A DNA stretch of 40,988 nucleotides from contig DXCY01000121.1 in NCBI GenBank assembly GCA_019115725.1, positions 1 to 40,988 of the forward strand. The letters run 5' to 3'. The notes beneath the pieces were generated by a model, which made no database searches, was not told where the DNA came from, and saw only the letters and a list, made by a program, of their open reading frames with translations. Numbering within the stretch: the stretch's first letter is position 1; the number at the start of each line of letters is the position of its first letter. Shown piece after piece: positions 18,248 to 27,558 of the stretch. The position numbers and the translations under genes were made by a program. Source of the DNA: Candidatus Luteimonas excrementigallinarum. Its GTDB lineage: Bacteria > Pseudomonadota > Gammaproteobacteria > Xanthomonadales > Xanthomonadaceae.

Positions 18248-19119
18248 GCCAGTCCGCCTCCCCCTCTCCCACGCCGCCCCCCGCCGTGGGCGAGCGCATC
18301 GTGGATGTGGTTTCGGTGCAATCCCAGGTGGCCTACGGCAACGTGGGCAACAACATCGCCGTGCCGGTGCTGCAGGCGCTGGGCCTGCACGTGGCACCGG
18401 TGCCGACGGTGGTGTTCGGCAACACCCCGCACTACCCCACCATGCACGGCGGCCCGCTACCGCTGGACTGGTTCACCGGGCTGCTGGATGACCTGGAGGC
18501 CCGCCAGGCGGCAACCCGCGCCCGACGCGTGGTGATCGGCTACCTCGGCTCGCCGGAGCAGGGCATCGCGCTGGCGGCGTGGCTGCGGCGGATGCAGGCG
18601 GTCAATCCGGCGCTGCGGGTACAGATCGACCCGGTGATCGGCGATCACGACTACGGCGTCTATACCGATCCGGCCCTGCTGCCAGTGTGGCGCGACCACC
18701 TGCTGCCGCTGGCCGAGGGCCTGTGCCCCAACCATTTTGAACTCGGCAAGCTGGCCGGGCGCAGCCCGCGCACGCTGGACGACTGCATGGACGCCGCCAG
18801 CGCGCTGCTCAGCGACACCACCCGCTGGGTGGTGGTGACCAGCGCCGCGCCGGAGCTGTGCCCGCCCGGGCGCATCCAGGTGGCAATCGTGGGCGAAGGC
18901 GTGCGCGAGGTGCTCGAGCACCCCCTGGTACCGCATCCGGTCAAGGGCGTGGGCGACATGTTCGCCGCGCTGATCGCCGGCCGCCTGCACAAGGGCGCTG
19001 CCCTGGTCGATGCCGTGGACCGCACCTGCAACGATGTGGTCGAGGTGCTGCGCCATGTGCAGGCCCAGGGCTGGCAGGAACTCGCCTTGCCCCGCCACAT
19101 CGCCCGCCGCCTGGACTGA
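18244..19119 (+). CDS. pdxY: Pyridoxal kinase PdxY
   Basis: VVSVQSQVAYGNVGNNIAVPVLQALG, VNPALRVQIDPVIGDHDYGVY, PHPVKGVGDMFAALIAG; GTGA overlap with yggS. Confidence 0.9.
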   Translation: MSQSASPSPTPPPAVGERIVDVVSVQSQVAYGNVGNNIAVPVLQALGLHVAPVPTVVFGNTPHYPTMHGGPLPLDWFTGLLDDLEARQAATRARRVVIGYLGSPEQGIALAAWLRRMQAVNPALRVQIDPVIGDHDYGVYTDPALLPVWRDHLLPLAEGLCPNHFELGKLAGRSPRTLDDCMDAASALLSDTTRWVVVTSAAPELCPPGRIQVAIVGEGVREVLEHPLVPHPVKGVGDMFAALIAGRLHKGAALVDAVDRTCNDVVEVLRHVQAQGWQELALPRHIARRLD

Positions 19120-19135
19120 CCCCGCCCGCGCGGCC

Positions 19136-19149
19136 TTGATGCAGATCAT
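19136..19149 (+). promoter_or_regulatory. FNR/Anr/Dnr-type box TTGATGCAGATCAT
   Basis: 13 of 14 positions fit TTGAT-N4-ATCAA (N4 unconstrained); lies 57 bp upstream of the 19207 start. Confidence 0.7.
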
Positions 19150-19206
19150 GGCCTCACTACCGCCCCGCGGGCATGCTGGCCACATTCCGATCTTCTGGTA
19201 TTGCCC

Positions 19207-19452
19207 ATGACCGTCCAGCTGGACCTGCGCCATCTGCCGGCGCCCGAGCCCATGGAGCGCATCCTTGATGCCGTCGAAGCGCTCTGCCCCGGTGACTCCA
19301 TCGAAGCCCTGACCCCGTTCTGGCCCGCCCCGCTGCTGCCGCTCCTGGAGATGCAGGGCTGCGCCTGGCGCCGCGAACCCAGCCCGGCCGGGCATGCCCG
19401 GGTGGTCATCTTCCTGCGCGAAGACGCGGAGCGCTTCTCCGTCGCCGCATGA
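19207..19452 (+). CDS. DUF2249 domain protein
   Basis: LDLRHLPAPEPMERILDAVEALCPGDSIEALTPFWPAPLLPLLEMQG typical DUF2249 pattern. Confidence 0.85.
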   Translation: MTVQLDLRHLPAPEPMERILDAVEALCPGDSIEALTPFWPAPLLPLLEMQGCAWRREPSPAGHARVVIFLREDAERFSVAA

Positions 19453-20735
19453 GCGGCCTGGACTTCGCCAAGGCCCCACCGCCGCATCGCCCGCTGCGCT
19501 GGCTGCTGACGGCCTCCGTCTGGGGCATGGTGGCCGGCGCGTTCCTGTTGGCCCATGGCGAGACCACGCTGGCCAGCCGCTGGGCCCCGCACACCGTGGT
19601 GCTGGTGCACCTGTTCACCCTGGGCGTGCTGGGCAACGCCATGCTCGGCAGCCTGCTGCAGTTCCTGCCGGTGGCCGCCGCCACGCCGATGCCGCTGGCG
19701 CGCTCGACCTCCTGGCTGCACGCTGCGTTCAACCTGGGCCTGGCGGTGTTCGCCGTTTCCATGATCCACATGCACCGCACCGGCCTGGGCGTGGCCAGCG
19801 TGCTGCTGGCGGGGCCGATTCTTGCCTTTGCCGGCGCCGCGCTGCCCGGCCTGCTGAAGCGCGGCGGCCAGCAGGTACTGCGCTCAGGAATCGCCATGGC
19901 GGTGATCGCACTGGCTGTGACCGCGGTGGCCGGCGCCGTGCTGGTGGCCATCCTGCGCGGCGATGCGCCGCTGCCGCTGGAATCGATCACCGATGCCCAT
20001 GCCACCGTTGGCGTGCTGGGCGGCGTACTGGGATTGATGGCCGCCGTCGGCAGCGTCACCCTGCCGATGTTCCAGGGCACCCGGCACGTACCGGAGCGCT
20101 GGCTCGGCGGATGGGTGGCGTTTACCGTGATCTCGCTGGCGGTAGGCACAACGCTGCGTCTCTACTCCGGCCTGCAGCAGCCGCTGGTGGTGTCCGCCCT
20201 GCTGCCGGCGCTGCTGTTTGTCGGCATCTCGCTGTGGCTGCCGCTGCGGCCCCTGTACCGGCGCAACCCGACCCTGGTGTGGACCTGGCGCATGGGCACC
20301 CTGGCCGTCGGCGTGGCCTGCGTGATCACCCTGGCCGGCACCCTTTCTCCGCTCTCAACCCGCAGCGTCCTGCTGGCCGGCACCCTGGTGATCGCCATCG
20401 GCCTGCCGATGATGCTCACCGGCATGATGCTGGAAATCATCGGCTTCCTGGCCTGGATCGGCCTGCGCCGCGACTGCCCGCGCGGCATGCGCGTGCCCGG
20501 CGTCGGCACCCTGGTGCCAGACCGGGACAAGTGGATTGTGCTTGCGCTGCAGCTCATCGCCGCCGCCGCGCTCATCGGTGCCGCACTGACACCCACACTG
20601 CTGGCCCGCCCGGCCGGGGCGATGGTGCTGCTGGCGTGGGCGGCAGTACTGGCCACCCAGCTGCGCGGCATGGGCCGGGCGCGGAAGTTCCGGCGCGAGA
20701 ATTTTCCCGGTGAAAACGCGGCTCCCGGCGCCTGA
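19449..20735 (+). CDS. Polytopic membrane protein resembling heme-copper oxidase subunit I / NnrS-type fold
   Basis: Many TM segments; APHTVVLVHLFTLGVLGNAMLGSLLQFLPV resembles HLLTLG..MLGALYQLLPV; 4-nt overlap with the DUF2249 gene. Confidence 0.7.
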   Translation: MSGLDFAKAPPPHRPLRWLLTASVWGMVAGAFLLAHGETTLASRWAPHTVVLVHLFTLGVLGNAMLGSLLQFLPVAAATPMPLARSTSWLHAAFNLGLAVFAVSMIHMHRTGLGVASVLLAGPILAFAGAALPGLLKRGGQQVLRSGIAMAVIALAVTAVAGAVLVAILRGDAPLPLESITDAHATVGVLGGVLGLMAAVGSVTLPMFQGTRHVPERWLGGWVAFTVISLAVGTTLRLYSGLQQPLVVSALLPALLFVGISLWLPLRPLYRRNPTLVWTWRMGTLAVGVACVITLAGTLSPLSTRSVLLAGTLVIAIGLPMMLTGMMLEIIGFLAWIGLRRDCPRGMRVPGVGTLVPDRDKWIVLALQLIAAAALIGAALTPTLLARPAGAMVLLAWAAVLATQLRGMGRARKFRRENFPGENAAPGA

Positions 20736-20847
20736 CCAGGACGCCGTTCAGCAATCCGGCCAGGCCATCCCTGATGTCACTTCATGACCCCGCGCCCGCG
20801 ATCTGCCAGACTTCCCGCCTTTGCGATTCCCGGTAACGCCTGCGGCC

Positions 20848-21561
20848 ATGCGCCTGAACAAGTACATCAGCAACACCGGCGCGTGCTCGCGCCGCGAGGC
20901 CGACCGCCTCATCAGCGAGGGTCGGGTGACGGTCAACGGTCAGCGTGGGCGGGTGGGCTCGGAAGTGGGCGAAGGCGATGTCGTCGCGATCGACGGCCAG
21001 CCCCTGCAGACCCGGACTGCCGCGCCCGGCAAGCGCCGCCACGTCTATATCGCACTCAACAAGCCGGTCGGCATCACCTGCACCACCGAATCGTCGGTGA
21101 AGGGCAACATCGTCGACTTTGTCGGCCACCAGGAGCGCATCTTCCCGATCGGCCGGCTCGACAAGGATTCCGAGGGCCTGATCCTGCTCACCAGCAACGG
21201 CGACATCGTCAACGCCATCCTGCGCGCCGAGAACAAGCTGGAGAAGGAATACCTGGTGGGCGTGAACAACGCGGTCACCCAGGAAGCGCTGCGCGGCATG
21301 GCCCGAGGCGTGCCCGTGCACGGCCAGATGACCCTGCCGTGCCGGACCAGCCCGCTGGGCAAGTTCGGCTTCCGGATCGTTCTGGTCCAGGGCCTCAACC
21401 GTCAGGTCCGCCTGATGGCGGCCCACTTCAAACTGCGGGTCAAACAGCTGATCCGGGTGCGGATTGGACCGGTCAAACTGGCCCATCTCAAGACCGGCCA
21501 ATGGCGCAATCTCACCGAAGCCGAACTGCGTGCGCTGCTGCCGGGGCAAACGGAGTTCTGA
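20848..21561 (+). CDS. rluF: 23S rRNA pseudouridine synthase RluF
   Basis: S4 domain MRLNKYISNTGACSRREADRLISEGRVTVNG, GRLDKDSEGLILLTSNGDIVNAILRAENKLEKEYLV, VQGLNRQVRLM. Confidence 0.92.
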   Translation: MRLNKYISNTGACSRREADRLISEGRVTVNGQRGRVGSEVGEGDVVAIDGQPLQTRTAAPGKRRHVYIALNKPVGITCTTESSVKGNIVDFVGHQERIFPIGRLDKDSEGLILLTSNGDIVNAILRAENKLEKEYLVGVNNAVTQEALRGMARGVPVHGQMTLPCRTSPLGKFGFRIVLVQGLNRQVRLMAAHFKLRVKQLIRVRIGPVKLAHLKTGQWRNLTEAELRALLPGQTEF

Positions 21562-21580
21562 TGCGCGATGAATCCCGCCG

Positions 21581-22825
21581 TCAGGTTTCGCAGGCCGCAG
21601 CGGCAGTCGGCACCGATGCCGCCGTGCGCGCCGTCCTGCTGGCCCAGGCGTAGATCATCAGCCCGACCACGGCGGTGGCGGCACCGACATAGCCGGTCGA
21701 TGTCCAGCCGTAACCGGCGGTGATCGCCATGCCGCCCAGCCACGGCCCCAGCGCATTGGCCATGTTGAACGCCGCGTGGTGCGAGGCCGCGGCCAGGGTC
21801 TGCGCATCGCCCGCCACGTCCATCAGGTGCGACTGCAGGATCGGCCCCAGCGCACCCATCAGGCCGATGGCGACGGTTGCCAGCAGGATCGTGGGCAGGC
21901 TGCCCGCCATCATCGGAAACAGCAGCAGCGCCACCACCGCCCACGCCAGCACCACCCACACGCTGCGCAGCCCGTAGCGGTCGAACAGCCATCCGCCGGC
22001 GAAATTGCCGATCACCCCGCCCAGGCCGAACCCGGCCAGCCCCAGCGGAATCCACCCCGCCGACACCCCGGTCACGTCCAGCATGGTGGGCGCCAGGTAG
22101 CTGAAGACCGTGAACATACCGGCGAAACCGATCGCGCCGATACCCAGCGCCTGCCACACCGGCGTGCGGTTGAACGCGCGCAGCTCGGCCAGCGGATTCG
22201 CCTTCGGACCGTTGGCCTGCACCGGCAGCCATACCGCCAGCAGCACCGCGGTGACAACCGAAATCACCGCCACCGCAACGTAGATCCAGCGCCAGTCGAC
22301 CACCTGTGCCGCCCACGTCGCCAGCGGATTGCCGGCCAGGATCGCCAGGGTCAAACCCAGCATCACCAGGCTGACCGCGCGCCCGCGCTGATGCGGCGGG
22401 CTGATCGCCACCGCCGTCAGCGCCGCCACGCCGAAGTAGGCGCCGTGCGGCAAGCCGGCAATGAAGCGGAACAGCAGCAGGCTGCCATAGGTCGGCCCCA
22501 GCGCGCTGGCCAGGTTGCCCAGCGCGTAAAAGCCGATCAGCGACAGCAGCAGGGTCTTGCGCTTCCAACCCGCGCCCAGGATGGCCAGCAACGGCGCGCC
22601 GACCACCACGCCCAGCGCGTAGGCGCTGATCAGGTGCCCCACCTGCGGCTCGGTCACGCCCAGCGAGGCGACCATGTTGGGCATCAGCCCCATGCCGGCG
22701 AACTCGCCGGTACCGATGGCAAAGCCGCCCAGCGTCAGCGCGAACAGGATCAGACCGACTTGGCGTGGGCTCAGTGCGGGGGCAGCAGGGGGCAGAGTGA
22801 AATCGGCGGAGGGAGCTTTGGACAT
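21581..22825 (-). CDS. MFS transporter (AraJ-like)
   Basis: Twelve-TM pattern, GTGEFAGMGLMPNMVASLGVTEPQVGHLISAYALGVVVGAPLLAILGAGWKRKTLLL. Confidence 0.92.
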   Translation of the reverse strand: MSKAPSADFTLPPAAPALSPRQVGLILFALTLGGFAIGTGEFAGMGLMPNMVASLGVTEPQVGHLISAYALGVVVGAPLLAILGAGWKRKTLLLSLIGFYALGNLASALGPTYGSLLLFRFIAGLPHGAYFGVAALTAVAISPPHQRGRAVSLVMLGLTLAILAGNPLATWAAQVVDWRWIYVAVAVISVVTAVLLAVWLPVQANGPKANPLAELRAFNRTPVWQALGIGAIGFAGMFTVFSYLAPTMLDVTGVSAGWIPLGLAGFGLGGVIGNFAGGWLFDRYGLRSVWVVLAWAVVALLLFPMMAGSLPTILLATVAIGLMGALGPILQSHLMDVAGDAQTLAAASHHAAFNMANALGPWLGGMAITAGYGWTSTGYVGAATAVVGLMIYAWASRTARTAASVPTAAAACET

Positions 22826-22997
22826 CCCCTATTTTGCTGCATTGCAGCAGGGAGATTCCACCTGCGGGTGTGACGGTGCGTTGACAGGGCGCTTGCCTGC
22901 CGGCGGGAGTGGCAGGCTTCTTCCACGGCCCCCACCTCGAGCACCAGCGGCGGTCCAACAGCAGTTGCCACCACCATCCCACCCCGGCAACTGGATG

Positions 22998-23024
22998 AAA
23001 AAGGGCCCGCCAGATGGCGGGCCC
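22998..23024 (-). terminator. Rho-independent terminator of hslVU operon
   Basis: Minus strand GGGCCCGCC-ATCT-GGCGGGCCC-TTTTT, just past the hslU stop. Confidence 0.92.
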
Positions 23025-23047
23025 TGCGTTTCCACGGTGCGGCCGGC

Positions 23048-24436
23048 TCAGAGGATATACCGGCTCAAATCCGGATCCTCCACCAGCTCACCCAGGTGCT
23101 CATCCACATACGCACGGTCGATGGTCACGCTGCCGGTCTTGTCAGGCGCTTCATAGCTCAGCGTGTCGAGCAGCCGCTCAAGCACGGTGTGCAGGCGCCG
23201 CGCACCGATATTTTCCTGCCGCTCGTTCACCTGGGCGGCAATTTCGGCCAGGCGCTCGATGGCATCGGTGCCGAACTCCAGCTCCACCCCTTCGGTCTTC
23301 AGCAGCTCCACGTACTGGGTGGTGAGCGCTGCCTTGGGCTCGGTGAGGATGCGCACGAAGTCATCCTTGGTCAGGGCCGCCAGCTCGACGCGGATGGGGA
23401 AACGGCCCTGCAGCTCCGGCACCAGGTCGCTGGGCTTGGCCATGTGGAACGCGCCCGAGGCGATGAACAGGATGTGGTCGGTCTTGACCGGGCCGTACTT
23501 GGTGCTGACGGTGGAGCCTTCCACCAGCGGCAGCAGGTCGCGCTGCACGCCTTCGCGGCTCACATCGCCACCGGTCACTCCACCCTCGCTGCGCCGGGCA
23601 ACCTTGTCGATCTCGTCCAGGAACACGATGCCGTGCTGCTCGGCGGCCTCGATGGCGGCCTCGCGCACCTCATCCTCGTTGACCAGCTTGCCGGCCTCCT
23701 CCTCGATCAGCAGCGGGCGGGCGGCGCGGATGGTCATCTTGCGCTTCTGGGTCTTGCCGCCGCCGAGGTTGGAGAACATCTGCCGCAGCTGCTGGCCCAT
23801 TTCCTCCATGCCCGGCGGGGTCATGATGTCCACGCCGCCGCTCATGCTGAGATCCAGCTCGATCTCGCGATCATCCAGCTCGCCGGCGCGCAGGCGCTGG
23901 CGCAGCTTGCGGCGGGTGTCCGATTCCTGGCTGGAGGGCTCGGCGCCGATATCCACGGTGGCGCTCTGCTGCGGGCCGAAGCCGAAACCCGGGGCCGGGG
24001 TTTCACGGCGCGGCAGCAGGGCATCGAGAACGCGGTCTTCGGCGTTCTCCTCCGCCCGGGTGCGCATGCGCTGCTTGGCCTGCTGGCGAAACATCTTGAC
24101 CGAGGTATCGGCCAGGTCGCGGATGATCTGCTCCACGTCCTTGCCCACGTAGCCCACCTCGGTGAAGCGGGTAGCCTCGACCTTCACGAACGGGGCATTG
24201 GCCAGGGTGGCCAGGCGCCGTGCGATCTCGGTCTTGCCCACGCCGGTCGGGCCGATCATGAGGATGTTCTTGGGCATGACCTCGTTGCGCAGGTCTTCGG
24301 CCAGCTGCATGCGGCGCCAGCGGTTGCGCAGGGCAATGGCCACGGCGCGCTTGGCGTCGGCCTGGCCGATGATGTGGCGGTCCAGCTCCTGCACGATCTC
24401 GCGCGGAGTCATGGTGGATGAGGTGTTGTCAGCCAT
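23048..24436 (-). CDS. hslU: ATP-dependent protease ATPase subunit HslU
   Basis: [50 protein letters not shown]-terminal DLSRYIL. Confidence 0.98.
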   Translation of the reverse strand: MADNTSSTMTPREIVQELDRHIIGQADAKRAVAIALRNRWRRMQLAEDLRNEVMPKNILMIGPTGVGKTEIARRLATLANAPFVKVEATRFTEVGYVGKDVEQIIRDLADTSVKMFRQQAKQRMRTRAEENAEDRVLDALLPRRETPAPGFGFGPQQSATVDIGAEPSSQESDTRRKLRQRLRAGELDDREIELDLSMSGGVDIMTPPGMEEMGQQLRQMFSNLGGGKTQKRKMTIRAARPLLIEEEAGKLVNEDEVREAAIEAAEQHGIVFLDEIDKVARRSEGGVTGGDVSREGVQRDLLPLVEGSTVSTKYGPVKTDHILFIASGAFHMAKPSDLVPELQGRFPIRVELAALTKDDFVRILTEPKAALTTQYVELLKTEGVELEFGTDAIERLAEIAAQVNERQENIGARRLHTVLERLLDTLSYEAPDKTGSVTIDRAYVDEHLGELVEDPDLSRYIL

Positions 24437-24987
24437 CAGAGTTCCTCCACCACGACGTTGCCGTTGGTGTAGATGCACACATCGCCGGCGATCTTGATCG
24501 ATTCCACGGCAATGGTGCGGGGGTCCAGATCGGTATGGGCGGCCAGGGCGCGCGCCGCCGAGAGTGCGTACGGGCCACCGGAGCCGATGGCGACCACGCC
24601 GTCATCGGGCTCGATCACGTCGCCGGTGCCGCTGATGACCAGCGAGGTTTCCCTGTCGGCCACGGCCAGCAGGGCCTCGAGCTTTCCGAAGCGGCGTTCG
24701 GTGCGCCAGTCCTTGGCGAATTCCACCGCAGCACGCAGCAGCTGGCCGTGCTTTTCCAGCTTGGATTCGAACAGCTCGAACAGGGTGAAGGCGTCGGCGG
24801 CGGCGCCGGCAAAGCCGGCCAGCACCTGGCCGTTGCTGCCCAGGCGGCGCACCTTGCGCGCGTTGGCTTTCATCACGGTGTTGCCAAGGGTCACCTGGCC
24901 ATCGCCGGCGATGGCAACTTTGTCACCACGGCGCACCGACACGATGGTGGTGGCGTGGAAGACGTCGGGGTTCTGTCTGGGGTCCAT
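24436..24987 (-). CDS. hslV: ATP-dependent protease subunit HslV
   Basis: [50 protein letters not shown] junction with hslU. Confidence 0.98.
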   Translation of the reverse strand: MDPRQNPDVFHATTIVSVRRGDKVAIAGDGQVTLGNTVMKANARKVRRLGSNGQVLAGFAGAAADAFTLFELFESKLEKHGQLLRAAVEFAKDWRTERRFGKLEALLAVADRETSLVISGTGDVIEPDDGVVAIGSGGPYALSAARALAAHTDLDPRTIAVESIKIAGDVCIYTNGNVVVEEL

Positions 24988-24996
24988 GCGGCCTCC

Positions 24997-25021
24997 GGGG
25001 GTTGAACCCCCTGTTTGGGGG
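24997..25021 (-). promoter_or_regulatory. hslV leader: overlapping alternative hairpins C5-loop-G5-loop-C5 next to the SD
   Basis: Minus strand CCCCCAAACAGGGGGTTCAACCCCCGGAGGCCGCATG: central GGGGG can pair with either flanking CCCCC; SD GGAGG abuts the second arm. Confidence 0.6.
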
Positions 25022-25041
25022 CCGGGCCCGACCGATACAAG
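25013..25041 (-). promoter_or_regulatory. Sigma32-like promoter for hslVU
   Basis: Minus strand CTTGTAT (25041-25035) - 14 nt - CCCCAAAC (25020-25013), compared with CTTGAAA - 11-16 nt - CCCCATNT. Confidence 0.5.
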
Positions 25042-25051
25042 GGTGCGGGGC

Positions 25052-25075
25052 GTCGGGGGCGTAGCCCCGACCTAC
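25052..25075 (-). repeat. REP palindrome 3, identical to REP1
   Basis: cgtcgggggcgtagccccgacctacgg occurs at both 14781 and 25051. Confidence 0.85.
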
Positions 25076-25096
25076 GGTGCCGTGGACGGCGGCGCG

Positions 25097-25999
25097 TTAT
25101 TTTTCGGGTTTGCGACGGGCGCGGGGGTGGGCGGCGTCGTAGACGCGGGCCAGGTGGCCGAAATCCAGATGGGTGTAGATCTGCGTGGTGGCGATGTCGG
25201 CGTGCCCGAGCAATTCCTGCACGCCGCGCAGGTCTCCGGAGGATTCGAGTACATGGCTGGCGAATGAATGCCGCAGCAGATGCGGATGCACGCGCTTGAA
25301 CAGGCCCTGGCGCTGGGCCAGCACGCGCATGCGGGCCTGCACGGTGCGCGGGCTGATGAATCCACCGCCGCGGCCGGGGAATACGGGCGAATCCCGTCCG
25401 CCGCCGCTCTCCCCGCGCCATTCCTCCAGTGCACGACGCGCATGCGAGCCCACCGGCACGCTGCGCTGGCGATTACCCTTGCCGAGCACGGTGACCAGGC
25501 CATCGTCCAGCTGCAGGTCGCGCCAGCACAGCTGGCACAGTTCGCTTACGCGCAGGCCGGAGGAATAGAGCAGCTCCAGCATGGCGCGGTCGCGCAGCCC
25601 CAGCGGAACATCAGTGGGCACTTCAACCAGCGCCTTGGCCTCGTCCGGATCCAGCACCTGGGGCAGCTTGCGGCTGGCCTTGGGCGCGCGGATGCCGGCG
25701 GTGGGGTCGGTGCCGATGCGACCGTTGCGCAGCAGCCAGCGAAACCAGCCGCGGCAGGCCGACAGGCGCCGCTGCAGGCTGGCGGGCGACAGGCCGCGGC
25801 GATGCTCGGCGGCGATGAAGCCGCGGATAGCGGCGCCGTCCAGCGACTCGACCCCGGTGTCCTGCCCTGCGGCCCAGGTACACAGGGCGGTGAGGTCGCG
25901 ACGGTAGGCATCCAGCGTGTGTGCGGAGGCGCGGCGTTCGAACTGCAGGTGGTCCAGGAACGGCTGCACCGGCGCCAGCGGATCGGCGGGCGCAGTCAT
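25097..25999 (-). CDS. xerC: Tyrosine recombinase XerC
   Basis: LLYSSGLRVSELCQL, HPHLLRHSFASHVLESSGDLRGVQELLGHADIATTQIYTHLDFGHLARVYDAAHPRA; conserved dapF-DUF484-xerC order. Confidence 0.96.
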   Translation of the reverse strand: MTAPADPLAPVQPFLDHLQFERRASAHTLDAYRRDLTALCTWAAGQDTGVESLDGAAIRGFIAAEHRRGLSPASLQRRLSACRGWFRWLLRNGRIGTDPTAGIRAPKASRKLPQVLDPDEAKALVEVPTDVPLGLRDRAMLELLYSSGLRVSELCQLCWRDLQLDDGLVTVLGKGNRQRSVPVGSHARRALEEWRGESGGGRDSPVFPGRGGGFISPRTVQARMRVLAQRQGLFKRVHPHLLRHSFASHVLESSGDLRGVQELLGHADIATTQIYTHLDFGHLARVYDAAHPRARRKPEK

Positions 26000-26016
26000 C
26001 TCACTCCACCGTCTGG

Positions 26017-26691
26017 TCAGGCATCGAAGCGGTGCAGGGCCGCCACGAGGGCATCGCCCATCATGCGCAGGAACAGCGTGCCCATGCCGGGGTAGAAGCG
26101 GTTCGGGTCGTGACTGCCGATTGCCACCAGGCCGATACCTTCCAGCGGCAGCAGGGCGCTGGAATTGACCTCTTCCACCCGCGCCCCGTACAGCACGGCC
26201 TGCTTGTCCGGATGCAGGCGCCCGCACAGTGGCTCGCCCTCCTTCAGGCAATCGGTGAAGGGCTGCATCAGGCGGTCATCGCGGGAGATCACCTGCAGCC
26301 AGTCGGCGCTTTCCAGCCCGGGCAGCGGCTTGAACAGCACGATCTGCACCAGATCACCGGCGAAATCCTCCGCCAGCGACGCCGCCATGGCGCGGAGGGT
26401 GCCGGCGGCATTGGCCTGGCGCATCAGCGACAGGGTCAGCTGGTGGGTGCGCACGGCCAGCCGCTCGTTTTCCTGCGAGATTGCAAACAGGTCCTGCAGG
26501 CGCCGCGACAGCTCGCGGTTCTTGTCGCGCAGCACTTCCAGCTGGTAGCTGGCCAGCGAGGCCGCCGGGCCGTCATCGCGCGGCACGATCATGCTCAGCG
26601 CCAGGTCCGGGAACTGCTGCAGGAACTTCGGGTGCCGGCGCAGCCAGGCGGCCACTTCGTGGGCGCCGATCTTTTCGACGGTCTCGGTCAT
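26017..26691 (-). CDS. DUF484 family protein (YigA-like)
   Basis: [31 protein letters not shown] overlap with dapF. Confidence 0.93.
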   Translation of the reverse strand: MTETVEKIGAHEVAAWLRRHPKFLQQFPDLALSMIVPRDDGPAASLASYQLEVLRDKNRELSRRLQDLFAISQENERLAVRTHQLTLSLMRQANAAGTLRAMAASLAEDFAGDLVQIVLFKPLPGLESADWLQVISRDDRLMQPFTDCLKEGEPLCGRLHPDKQAVLYGARVEEVNSSALLPLEGIGLVAIGSHDPNRFYPGMGTLFLRMMGDALVAALHRFDA

Positions 26692-27530
26692 GCGATCCAC
26701 TCTCCTTCAAAAACAAATGCAGCCGGTCCGGCCATCATGATGGGGTCGCCATCGCCGGGCCAGGCAATGTGCAGGGTACCGCCCGGAAGCTGCACCGCGA
26801 TGTTCCGCCCCACCCGTCCGCGCCGCATCAGCACCGCCGCGGCGGCGCAGGCACCGCTGCCGCAGGCCAGGGTTTCGCCCACCCCGCGCTCGTACACGCG
26901 AAGACGCACCGTGGCCGCATCCACCACTTCGGCAAAGCCCACGTTCACGGAATCGGGAAACCAGGCCGACCGCTGCAGCGCGGGCCCCAGCGTGGCCACC
27001 GGCGCGGTCTCCACATTGGCCACCTCGATCACCGCGTGCGGGTTGCCCAGCGATACTGCGCCGAACTCCACCGCGCCGAATTCCAGCGGATCGCCGTCCA
27101 GCCGGATGCGGAAGGGATCCTGCGGCGTATCGAAGCCGGACAGCGGGATGGCCACGGGATCGAACGCCGGAACGCCCATGGCGACCTGCAGCTGGCCGCC
27201 GACCAGCATGGTGACCTCATGCAGGCCCGCCGGGCTGTCCATCGAGAATGCAGGGCTCCGGGCGGCGCCATCACGCAGCAGCCAGGCCGCCACGCAGCGC
27301 GCACCGTTGCCGCACTGGCCGGCGGGGCTGCCATCGGCATTCCAGATGCGATAGGCGGCCACCGCGCCCGCCGAGCGCGCCGGTTCAATGGTCAGGATCT
27401 GGTCGCAGCCCACGCCGGTCTGCCGGTGGGCCAGCGCCCGGCACAGCGACGCGACGGGCGGTGCACGGCCATCGCGCAGGTCCAGCACCACGAAATCGTT
27501 GCCGGCACCGTGCATCTTGGTGAAGCGCAT
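26688..27530 (-). CDS. dapF: Diaminopimelate epimerase
   Basis: [57 protein letters not shown]. Confidence 0.97.
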   Translation of the reverse strand: MRFTKMHGAGNDFVVLDLRDGRAPPVASLCRALAHRQTGVGCDQILTIEPARSAGAVAAYRIWNADGSPAGQCGNGARCVAAWLLRDGAARSPAFSMDSPAGLHEVTMLVGGQLQVAMGVPAFDPVAIPLSGFDTPQDPFRIRLDGDPLEFGAVEFGAVSLGNPHAVIEVANVETAPVATLGPALQRSAWFPDSVNVGFAEVVDAATVRLRVYERGVGETLACGSGACAAAAVLMRRGRVGRNIAVQLPGGTLHIAWPGDGDPIMMAGPAAFVFEGEWIA

Positions 27531-27558
27531 CGGCGCCGTGCCGGAAAGGCCCTGGGCC

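Noticed and set aside
23096-24421. 441-aa plus-strand ORF
   Set aside because: Antisense to hslU, which has full AAA+ motifs.
25097-25999. XerC as a phage or integron integrase marking a mobile island
   Set aside because: It sits in the conserved lptM-dapF-DUF484-xerC-hslVU housekeeping order, with no attachment repeats or phage genes.
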